5,361 nucleotides of DNA from Gammaproteobacteria bacterium. Its GTDB lineage: Bacteria > Pseudomonadota > Gammaproteobacteria > DSM-26407. Positions 1 through 5,361 of this stretch are shown piece after piece. The translations under genes and the position numbers were made by a program. Within the stretch, counting starts at the first letter, position 1; every line of letters begins with the position of its first letter. The DNA lies in assembly GCA_028694565.1 (NCBI GenBank), contig JAQVKR010000217.1:1-5361 (forward strand), given 5' to 3'. The notes under the pieces are model-generated. The model was not told the origin of the DNA and ran no database searches. It saw nothing but the letters and a program-made list of their open reading frames with translations.

Positions 1-318
1 GAGCACATGAAAGCCATGATCGACGGGATCCACACCCAGTTCATCGATCGTGTGATGGCGGGGCGCGGCGACCGGCTCCAGGACGATCCGGATCTGTTCA
101 GCGGGCTGGTCTGGTCCGGCGAGCAGGCCATGGCCCTGGGGCTGGTGGACGGTCTCGGCGGCGCCGGCTACGTGGCCCGCGAAGTCGTCGGCGCCGAGAA
201 GCTGGTGGACTTCACCGTGGGCAAGGATCTCATCGACCTGGTGTTCGAGCGACTCGGCCTGGTCATGGCCAACCTGCTCTGGAGCCAGGGCGCCCCGGGA
301 GCCCTGCTGGCCCGCTGA
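1..318 (+). CDS. sppA: Signal peptide peptidase SppA (S49 family), C-terminal part, 5' end outside window
   Basis: This is the last 105 codons of a rightward gene that enters the window in frame 1 and ends at TGA 316-318. S49 peptidases of this type are inner-membrane serine proteases with a Ser/Lys catalytic dyad that degrade cleaved signal peptides. What is visible is the family's C-terminal region: an IHTQFIDRVMAGRG helix, then LFSGLVWSGEQAMALGLVDGLGG, the typical S49 'W(T/S)G.QA...GL(V/I)D..G' segment, then YVAREVVGAEKLVDF and a hydrophobic amphipathic tail (DLIDLVFERLGLVMANLLW). The catalytic Ser and Lys and the N-terminal membrane anchor would lie upstream and cannot be checked. The ATG at position 7 is internal, because conserved coding continues through the window edge. 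Pseudomonads also place an sppA-type gene next to maf, which supports the call. The long E. coli form and the short form cannot be told apart from this fragment. Confidence 0.87.
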   Translation, partial: EHMKAMIDGIHTQFIDRVMAGRGDRLQDDPDLFSGLVWSGEQAMALGLVDGLGGAGYVAREVVGAEKLVDFTVGKDLIDLVFERLGLVMANLLWSQGAPGALLAR

Positions 319-325
319 GTCTCAG
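315..325. repeat. Inverted repeat spanning the two convergent stop codons
   Basis: CTGAG-T-CTCAG is a perfect 5+1+5 inverted repeat. It contains the sppA TGA (316-318) and, on the other strand, the maf TGA (324-322). It is too short, and has no flanking T-tract, to be a convincing terminator. No other terminator is visible between these convergent genes. Confidence 0.6.
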
Positions 326-900
326 AGGATCTCCACGCCCTCGGCCTCCAGCATCCGCGCCAGGCGGATGAGGGGCAGGCCGATGAGGGTGCTGGGGTCG
401 TCCCCTTCCATGCGTTCGAACAGGGCGATGCCGAGTCCCTCCGACTTGAAGCTGCCGGCGCAGTTGTAGGGCTGCTCGCGCTCCAGGTAGTGGGTGATCT
501 GCGCATCGGTCAGGTGACGGAACACCACGCTGAAGGTCTCCAGGCTGACCTGGGCCCGGTTCGTGCGGGTGTTGAGCAGGCACAGCCCGGTCAGGAAGCT
601 GACGCGCCGGCCCGAGGCCCGGCGCAGCTGCTCGGCCGCCCGCTCGAACCCCCCCGGCTTGCCCAGCACCTCGCCGCCGTTCACCGCCACCTGATCCGAG
701 CCGATGACGAGCGCGTCGGGGAACTGCTCCGCCACCGCCCGCGCCTTGGCCTCGGCCAGGCGCCGGACCAGCGCCTCCGGGCTCTCGCCGCCATGGCGGG
801 TTTCGTCCGCCTCCGGGGCGGCGGTGGCGAACGGCAGGCCGAGCCGTTCCAGCAGTTCGCGCCGATAGGGCGAGGTGGAGGCCAGTACCAGGGGCTGCAT
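322..900 (-). CDS. yceF: Maf-family nucleotide pyrophosphatase, YceF subfamily (7-methyl-GTP pyrophosphatase)
   Basis: A complete 192-residue protein, close to the 194 residues of E. coli YceF. The family hydrolyses modified or non-canonical nucleoside triphosphates to the monophosphate plus pyrophosphate; E. coli YceF prefers m7GTP. Visible motifs are the N-terminal nucleotide-binding segment [16 protein letters not shown] (residues 6-21, with R13-R14), APEADET (28-34), IGSDQV (66-71) with the predicted catalytic Asp69, LGKP (79-82, Lys81), the TGL strand near 104-106, and the strongly conserved [16 protein letters not shown] (147-162). The YRREL and [16 protein letters not shown] context matches YceF rather than the YhdE (dTTP/UTP) or eukaryotic ASMTL-type branches. 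The ATG at 900-898 puts the ASTS motif at the usual position and has GGAG (minus strand, 912-909) 8 nt upstream. The stop codon faces the sppA stop across 3 nt. The subfamily call is by remembered alignment; substrate is inferred. Confidence 0.93.
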   Translation of the reverse strand: MQPLVLASTSPYRRELLERLGLPFATAAPEADETRHGGESPEALVRRLAEAKARAVAEQFPDALVIGSDQVAVNGGEVLGKPGGFERAAEQLRRASGRRVSFLTGLCLLNTRTNRAQVSLETFSVVFRHLTDAQITHYLEREQPYNCAGSFKSEGLGIALFERMEGDDPSTLIGLPLIRLARMLEAEGVEIL

Positions 901-932
901 GGGTCTTGCTCCGCGTATCCAGGGGGAGTGGG

Positions 933-941
933 ATGATAGCA
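933..941 (-). promoter_or_regulatory. Extended -10 promoter for maf/yceF
   Basis: Read on the minus strand the sequence is TGC-TATCAT: a TATCAT hexamer (5 of 6 matches to TATAAT, plus coordinates 933-938) preceded by the TGn extension. The best -35 at 17-nt spacing is TTCTCC (961-956), only 3 of 6, which is normal for extended -10 promoters. It predicts a transcript start near 926 and a leader of about 26 nt containing the GGAG ribosome site (912-909) before the maf ATG. It is the only AT-rich patch close upstream of the gene. The call rests on sequence only. Confidence 0.55.
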
Positions 942-1074
942 GCCACGGCGGGTCTGGAGAAAAGGAAAGGGCTGGTTTCACCGCAGATCGCGCCGATTCG
1001 CACGGCCGGGGCGGGCGGTTCGGGCGATCCAGGCCGGGGCCGGCCCCAAATCCCCGGGAAGGCGCGCTGGATGT

Positions 1075-1103
1075 CCGCGGGCCGGCGCCGGCCGGTTGCG
1101 CGG
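1075..1103. repeat. Composite GC-rich inverted repeat
   Basis: A perfect 14-nt palindrome GGCCGGCGCCGGCC (1080-1093) is bracketed by CCGCG (1075-1079) and its complement CGCGG (1099-1103). The whole can fold as a 5-bp outer stem and a strong inner stem, with a one-sided 5-nt bulge (1094-1098). No T-tract follows on either strand, so it is not an intrinsic terminator of standard form. Function is unknown. Confidence 0.5.
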
Positions 1104-1152
1104 CGGGCCCCGGCGCAGACGGATGCGGCGGAGGGCCCGGCGTCAAGCGATG

Positions 1153-1174
1153 AAATCCGCGCTTGGCGGGATTT
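1153..1174 (+). repeat. Imperfect hairpin in the mtnA upstream region
   Basis: AAATCC (1153-1158) pairs with GGATTT (1169-1174). GC (1159-1160) also pairs with GC (1166-1167) if G1168 is bulged, leaving the 5-nt loop GCTTG. Four T residues lie at 1172-1175, too few and too much inside the stem for a good terminator. The segment CCGCGC (1157-1162) can instead pair with GCGCGG (1182-1187), so two exclusive folds are possible. It would be in the mtnA transcript only if transcription starts upstream of 1150. Confidence 0.3.
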
Positions 1175-1191
1175 TCCGCGGGCGCGGCGAG

Positions 1192-1220
1192 TTGGTGCGG
1201 GTGGGGGGATGTGCGAAAAT
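1192..1220 (+). promoter_or_regulatory. Candidate promoter for mtnA
   Basis: TTGGTG (1192-1197, 3 of 6 to TTGACA) is followed 17 nt later by GAAAAT (1215-1220, 4 of 6 to TATAAT). The three bases before the -10 are TGC, an extended -10 arrangement. A start near 1227 would give a leader of about 40 nt with the ribosome site at 1250-1257. This is the best candidate in a very GC-rich spacer, but it is weak by hexamer score. The -10 lies inside an imperfect inverted repeat (1212-1234), which could be an operator. Confidence 0.35.
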
Positions 1221-1249
1221 CACGCGGTTTTGCAGAGCATTCGGCGCGA

Positions 1250-1257
1250 GGGGAGGA
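1250..1257 (+). promoter_or_regulatory. Ribosome binding site of mtnA
   Basis: GGGGAGGA, a near-perfect anti-16S match, lies 9 nt before the ATG at 1267. It supports that start over in-frame upstream ATGs (such as 1150), whose extra residues are an Arg/Gly-rich stretch not expected in this family. Confidence 0.7.
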
Positions 1258-1266
1258 ACCGGACGG

Positions 1267-2319
<1,053 letters not shown>

Positions 2320-2340
2320 AGGCAACCTCCGGCCGCCTTG

Positions 2341-2349
2341 TGGTATCAT
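2341..2349 (+). promoter_or_regulatory. Extended -10 promoter for gyrA
   Basis: TGG-TATCAT: the hexamer at 2344-2349 matches TATAAT at 5 of 6 positions and carries the TGn extension. No good -35 is seen at 16-18 nt spacing; those bases overlap the mtnA stop region and are GC-rich. A start near 2356 would give a leader of about 57 nt. This lets gyrA be transcribed independently of mtnA, though read-through from mtnA is possible because no terminator lies between them. Confidence 0.55.
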
Positions 2350-2395
2350 TGAACGCTTTATTACGGGGGTGCGGGAATGCCGCGCCCAGGCATGC

Positions 2396-2402
2396 AAGGG
2401 AA
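2396..2402 (+). promoter_or_regulatory. Probable ribosome binding site of gyrA
   Basis: AAGGGAA lies 10-12 nt before the ATG at 2413; CAGG directly before the ATG is too close. The spacing is longer than ideal. An in-frame upstream ATG at 2377 has a G-rich tract (2364-2368) at better spacing, but it would add 12 residues (beginning MPRPGMQG) absent from known GyrA proteins. Start choice therefore rests on protein homology. Confidence 0.45.
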
Positions 2403-2412
2403 CACCGTCAGG

Positions 2413-5025
2413 ATGGCTGAAATCGCCCGGGAAGTTCTGCCTGTCAACATCGAGGACGAGCTCAAACAGTCCTACCTCGACTACGCCATGAGCGTCATCG
2501 TCGGCCGCGCCCTGCCGGATGTGCGCGACGGCCTCAAGCCCGTGCACCGGCGGGTGCTGTTCGCCATGAGCGAGCTGGGCAACGACTGGAACAAGCCCTA
2601 CAAGAAGTCGGCCCGCGTGGTGGGCGACGTCATCGGTAAATACCACCCCCACGGCGACGCCGCGGTCTACGACACCATCGTGCGCATGGCCCAGCCCTTC
2701 AGCCTGCGCTACATGCTGGTGGACGGCCAGGGCAACTTCGGCTCCGTGGACGGCGACGCGCCGGCGGCCATGCGTTACACCGAGGTGCGCATGGCGCGCA
2801 TCGCCCATGAGCTGCTGGCGGACCTCGACAAGGAGACCGTCGACTTCGTCCCCAACTACGACGAGACCGAGAAGGAGCCCTCGGTCTTCCCCACCCGGGT
2901 GCCGAACCTGCTGGTCAACGGCGCGGCGGGCATCGCGGTGGGCATGGCCACCAACATCCCGCCCCACAACCTGGGCGAGGTGGTGGATGCCTGCGTGGCG
3001 CTCATCGACGCCCCGGACCTGACCGTGGACGAGCTGATGGGCTACCTGCCGGGGCCCGATTTTCCCACCGGGGCCATCATCAACGGCCGTCGCGGCATCA
3101 TCGAGGCCTACCGCACCGGCCGGGGCCGCATCTACGTGCGCGGGCGCGCGGCCATCGAGACCGACCCGGGGACCGGCCGCCAGACCATTCTCATCACCGA
3201 GCTCCCCTACCAGGTGAACAAGGCCCGGCTGATCGAGAAGATCGCCGAGCTGGTCAAGGAGAAGAAGCTCGAGGGCATCTCCGAGCTGCGCGACGAGTCC
3301 GACAAGGACGGCATGCGCGTGGTCATCGAGCTCAAGCGCGGCGAGATGGGCGAGGTGGTGCTGAACAACCTCTACGCCCACACTCAGCTGCAGACCGTGT
3401 TCGGCATCAACATCGTGGCCCTGGCCGACGGCCAGCCGCGGCTGCTCAACCTCAAGGACCTGCTGGAGGCGTTCCTGCGCCACCGCCGCGAGGTGGTGAC
3501 CCGCCGCACCCTCTACGATCTGCGCAAGGCGCGGGATCGCGCCCACATCCTGGAAGGCCTGGCGGTGGCCCTGGCCAACATCGATCCCATCATCGCCCTG
3601 ATCAAGGCCGCGCCGAGCCCGGCCGAGGCGAAGGCGGGCCTGATGGCGCAGGCCTGGGCGCCGGGCCCGGTGCTGGCCATGCTGGAGCGCAGCGGCGCCG
3701 CGGCCTCCCGTCCCGAGGACCTGGCCGCGGAATTCGGCCTGCAGGCGGAGGGCTACCGCCTCTCCGAGGCCCAGGCCCAGGCCATCCTGGACCTGCGCCT
3801 GCACCGCCTGACCGGGCTGGAGCAGGACAAGATCGTCAACGAGTACCGCGATCTGCTCGACGCCATCCAGGATCTCCTCGGCATCCTCGGCAGCACCGAG
3901 CGGCTGCTGGAGGTGATCCGCGAGGAGCTCACCCAGATCCGGGAGCAGTACGCCGATGTCCGCCGCACCGAGATCCTGGAGTCCCAGCTCGACCTGACGC
4001 TGGAGGACCTCATCAGCGAGGAGGACGTGGTGGTGACCCTCTCCCACTCGGGTTACGCCAAGTCCCAGCCGCTGGCCGCCTACCGCGCCCAGCGCCGCGG
4101 CGGCAAGGGCAAGAGCGCCACCGCGGTGAAGGACGAGGATTTCGTCGACCGGCTGCTCATCGCCAACACCCACGACACCATCCTCTGCTTCTCCAGCGCC
4201 GGGAAGGTCTACTGGCTGAAGGTCTACCAGATTCCCCAGGCGGGACGCGGCGCCCGCGGGCGGCCCCTGGTGAACCTGCTGCCCCTGGCCGAGGGCGAGC
4301 GCATCAACGCCATTCTCCCGGTACGCGACTACGAGGCGGGCTACTACATCTTCATGGCCACCGCCGGCGGCACGGTCAAGAAGACCCCGCTCACCGACTT
4401 CTCGCGCCCGCGCAGCAGCGGCATCATCGCCGTGGATCTGGTGGAGGGCGATCGCCTGGTGGGGGTGGATCTCACCGACGGCAGCCGCGAGGTGATGCTT
4501 TTCTCCGATGCCGGCAAGGTCATCCGCTTTGCCGAGACCGACGTGCGCGCCATGGGCCGCGTCTCCCGCGGCGTGCGCGGCATGCGCCTGCCCGAGAGCG
4601 CGCGCATCATCTCTCTCATCATCGCCGACCCGGATGGGTGCGTGCTCACCGCCACCGAGAACGGCTACGGCAAGCGCACCCCGGTGGGGGAGTATCCCAC
4701 CTACGGCCGCGGCGGCCAGGGCGTCATCTCCATCCAGACCAGCGAGCGCAACGGCGCCGTGGTGGGCGCGGTGCAGGTGAACGACGATGACGAGATCATG
4801 CTCATCAGCGACCAGGGCACTCTGGTGCGCACGCCGGTGGCCGGGGTCTCGAAGCTGGGCCGCAACACCCAGGGCGTGACGCTCATCCGCCTGGCCGAGG
4901 AAGAGAAGCTGGTGGGCCTGGAGCGCATCGCCGAGGCGGACATCGGCGAGGCCGGGGCGGCGGAGGATGCGGATGCCGAGGCGGATGCCGGCGCGGGCGC
5001 AGAGAGCGGCGCCGGGGAGGATTGA
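2413..5025 (+). CDS. gyrA: DNA gyrase subunit A
   Basis: A complete 870-residue protein (E. coli GyrA has 875). With GyrB it forms the A2B2 gyrase that introduces ATP-driven negative supercoils. The start [19 protein letters not shown] matches the E. coli and Pseudomonas N-termini. The winged-helix cleavage domain has conserved Arg121 and catalytic Tyr122 (AAMRYTE), and numbering is collinear with E. coli. The quinolone-resistance region (67-106) keeps Gly81, Asp82 and Asp87 but has Ala83 instead of Ser. Then come the tower ([39 protein letters not shown]), the coiled-coil gate (roughly 365-500, [23 protein letters not shown] and [10 protein letters not shown]), and the C-terminal beta-pinwheel. 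The GyrA box QRRGGKG is intact at 560-566, marking gyrase rather than topoisomerase IV ParC. The protein ends in an acidic Ala/Gly-rich tail (841-870; 11 Asp/Glu, no Lys/Arg). No intein, frameshift or truncation is seen. Confidence 0.99.
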   Translation: MAEIAREVLPVNIEDELKQSYLDYAMSVIVGRALPDVRDGLKPVHRRVLFAMSELGNDWNKPYKKSARVVGDVIGKYHPHGDAAVYDTIVRMAQPFSLRYMLVDGQGNFGSVDGDAPAAMRYTEVRMARIAHELLADLDKETVDFVPNYDETEKEPSVFPTRVPNLLVNGAAGIAVGMATNIPPHNLGEVVDACVALIDAPDLTVDELMGYLPGPDFPTGAIINGRRGIIEAYRTGRGRIYVRGRAAIETDPGTGRQTILITELPYQVNKARLIEKIAELVKEKKLEGISELRDESDKDGMRVVIELKRGEMGEVVLNNLYAHTQLQTVFGINIVALADGQPRLLNLKDLLEAFLRHRREVVTRRTLYDLRKARDRAHILEGLAVALANIDPIIALIKAAPSPAEAKAGLMAQAWAPGPVLAMLERSGAAASRPEDLAAEFGLQAEGYRLSEAQAQAILDLRLHRLTGLEQDKIVNEYRDLLDAIQDLLGILGSTERLLEVIREELTQIREQYADVRRTEILESQLDLTLEDLISEEDVVVTLSHSGYAKSQPLAAYRAQRRGGKGKSATAVKDEDFVDRLLIANTHDTILCFSSAGKVYWLKVYQIPQAGRGARGRPLVNLLPLAEGERINAILPVRDYEAGYYIFMATAGGTVKKTPLTDFSRPRSSGIIAVDLVEGDRLVGVDLTDGSREVMLFSDAGKVIRFAETDVRAMGRVSRGVRGMRLPESARIISLIIADPDGCVLTATENGYGKRTPVGEYPTYGRGGQGVISIQTSERNGAVVGAVQVNDDDEIMLISDQGTLVRTPVAGVSKLGRNTQGVTLIRLAEEEKLVGLERIAEADIGEAGAAEDADAEADAGAGAESGAGED
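4969..4990 (+). repeat. Short tandem repeat in the gyrA tail
   Basis: GCGGATGCCG occurs at 4969-4978 and 4981-4990, a 12-nt period encoding Ala-Asp-Ala-Glu then Ala-Asp-Ala-Gly. It lies in the low-complexity acidic tail of GyrA and probably arose by local slippage that keeps frame. Confidence 0.6.
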
Positions 5026-5047
5026 GCGCGGCGCGGTTCAGCGGGAG

Positions 5048-5066
5048 GGCCGGGGCGGCGCCGGCC
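5048..5066 (+). repeat. GC hairpin in the gyrA-serC spacer
   Basis: GGCCGG (5048-5053) and CCGGCC (5061-5066) form a perfect 6-bp stem with a 7-nt loop, starting 23 nt after the gyrA stop. No run of T follows (next bases are GCAGATGG), so it does not look like an intrinsic terminator. It could instead stabilise the 3' end or tune read-through into serC. No credible promoter is visible between it and serC. Confidence 0.45.
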
Positions 5067-5090
5067 GCAGATGGCGGTCGGCACTCCGGC

Positions 5091-5101
5091 GTTGAGTCAA
5101 C
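5091..5101. repeat. Small inverted repeat upstream of serC
   Basis: GTTGA-G-TCAAC is a perfect 5+1+5 inverted repeat, 17 nt before the serC ATG and just ahead of its ribosome site. It contrasts with the GC-rich sequence around it. It might be a weak operator or a small RNA hairpin, but a single copy this short can be chance. Confidence 0.3.
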
Positions 5102-5104
5102 CAC

Positions 5105-5116
5105 AGGGGGAGAAGG
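5105..5116 (+). promoter_or_regulatory. Ribosome binding site of serC
   Basis: AGGGGGAGAAGG is a strong purine-rich Shine-Dalgarno tract. Its GGAG (5109-5112) is 6 nt before the ATG at 5119, which confirms the start. Confidence 0.75.
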
Positions 5117-5118
5117 CG

Positions 5119-5361
5119 ATGGCACGGGTGTATAACTTCAGCGCGGGTCCGGCGATGCTGCCCGAGGCGGTTCTGGAACGGGCGCGCACGGAGATGCTCG
5201 ACTGGCAGGGCAGCGGCATGTCGGTGATGGAGATAAGCCATCGCGGCAAGGAGTTCATGTCCATCGCCGCGAAGGCGGAGGCGGATCTGCGCGAGCTGAT
5301 GGCCATCCCCGCCAACTACAAGGTGCTGTTCCTCCAGGGCGGCGCCTCCAGCCAGTTCGCG
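5119..5361 (+). CDS. serC: Phosphoserine aminotransferase SerC, N-terminal 81 residues, 3' end outside window
   Basis: The first 81 codons of a gene expected to encode about 360 residues. SerC is a PLP-dependent cytoplasmic aminotransferase that makes 3-phosphoserine from 3-phosphohydroxypyruvate and glutamate; in gammaproteobacteria it also acts in pyridoxal phosphate synthesis (PdxF). Visible are the N-terminal signature [11 protein letters not shown] (5-15), [12 protein letters not shown] (35-46) with His41-Arg42 (substrate phosphate contacts in the E. coli enzyme), [16 protein letters not shown] (66-81) and the PLP-phosphate loop GGAS (74-77). E. coli has GGGR in that loop; GGAS is the form usual in Pseudomonas and Bacillus, so this is a non-enteric-type SerC. 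The catalytic lysine lies beyond the window. It follows gyrA by 93 nt with no clear promoter, so co-transcription is likely. In Pseudomonas, serC leads a run of aromatic amino acid genes (pheA, hisC, aroA). Confidence 0.96.
   Translation, partial: MARVYNFSAGPAMLPEAVLERARTEMLDWQGSGMSVMEISHRGKEFMSIAAKAEADLRELMAIPANYKVLFLQGGASSQFA

Larger units (their letters stand above)
901..1266. other. Divergent maf-mtnA intergenic region, non-coding, rich in GC palindromes
   Basis: This 366-nt spacer shows no convincing gene: open frames across it translate to Arg/Gly/Pro/Ala-rich low-complexity peptides without a start or ribosome site of their own. Its left end holds the maf promoter. The middle holds several palindromes: GGGGCCGGCCCC at 1036-1047, CCCGGG at 1053-1058, CCGCGG at 1075-1080, a 14-nt palindrome at 1080-1093, GGGCCC at 1105-1110 and GGGCCC at 1133-1138. 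The right end holds the mtnA leader with imperfect hairpins, a weak promoter candidate and the ribosome site. I saw no known riboswitch core (SAM, SAH or T-box), no tRNA and no insertion-sequence end. Confidence 0.7.

Noticed and set aside
263..1003. A 246-codon minus-strand frame overlapping maf
   Set aside because: It is Arg/Gly/Pro-rich, out of frame with the motif-complete Maf protein, and runs past the maf promoter with no start signal.
1096..1266. N-terminal extension of MtnA by up to 57 residues
   Set aside because: The added residues are Arg/Gly-rich and foreign to MtnA, while the ATG at 1267 has a strong ribosome site and gives the family's normal length.
901..1266. SAM or SAH riboswitch, or a small RNA gene, ahead of mtnA
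   Set aside because: I could not place any conserved core of these riboswitch classes or a tRNA-like fold. Only generic GC hairpins are present.
2377..2412. Longer GyrA starting at the ATG at 2377 or 2392
   Set aside because: Homologues begin at the residue matching 2413, and the collinear numbering (Tyr122, GyrA box 560-566) supports that start. The G-rich tract before 2377 leaves slight doubt.
5048..5066. Intrinsic terminator after gyrA
   Set aside because: The stem is good but no T-tract follows, so the standard terminator pattern is not met.
2320..5118. Identical 93-nt gaps on both sides of gyrA (2320-2412 and 5026-5118)
   Set aside because: The two spacers share no sequence similarity that I can see, so the equal length looks like coincidence.

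Overview
The window is an ordinary stretch of housekeeping chromosome from a GC-rich (roughly 70% G+C by eye) bacterium, most likely a gammaproteobacterium. The GyrA and Maf proteins align almost residue for residue with remembered Escherichia coli GyrA and YceF. The order mtnA-gyrA-serC is the one found in Pseudomonas. Very high GC3 with short spacers fits a GC-rich, non-enteric lineage such as the Chromatiales/Ectothiorhodospiraceae or a pseudomonad relative; the exact family is inference.

Layout, left to right. (1) The 3' end of an S49-family signal peptide peptidase gene (sppA type) runs rightward and stops at 318. (2) A complete maf gene of the YceF subfamily (nucleotide pyrophosphatase) runs leftward from 900 to 322, tail to tail with sppA with only 3 nt between the stop codons. 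(3) A 366-nt divergent intergenic region (901-1266) holds an extended -10 promoter for maf, several GC-rich palindromes and a weaker promoter candidate for mtnA. (4) mtnA (1267-2319) encodes methylthioribose-1-phosphate isomerase of methionine salvage. (5) After a 93-nt gap with a good extended -10 promoter comes complete gyrA (2413-5025), DNA gyrase subunit A. (6) After another 93-nt gap with no convincing promoter, the first 81 codons of serC (phosphoserine aminotransferase) run off the right end.

The genes do not form one pathway. gyrA-serC is probably the front of the 'supraoperon' known in Pseudomonas, in which serC is followed by aromatic amino acid genes. mtnA sits just upstream as a conserved neighbour. 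maf and sppA form a separate convergent pair.

I found no mobile element, CRISPR array, RNA gene or unrecognised gene system. The points most worth a second look are alanine at GyrA position 83 (the main quinolone-contact position), five Chi-type octamers all on one strand, a shared TGnTATCAT promoter element, and structured GC-rich inverted repeats in the maf-mtnA spacer.
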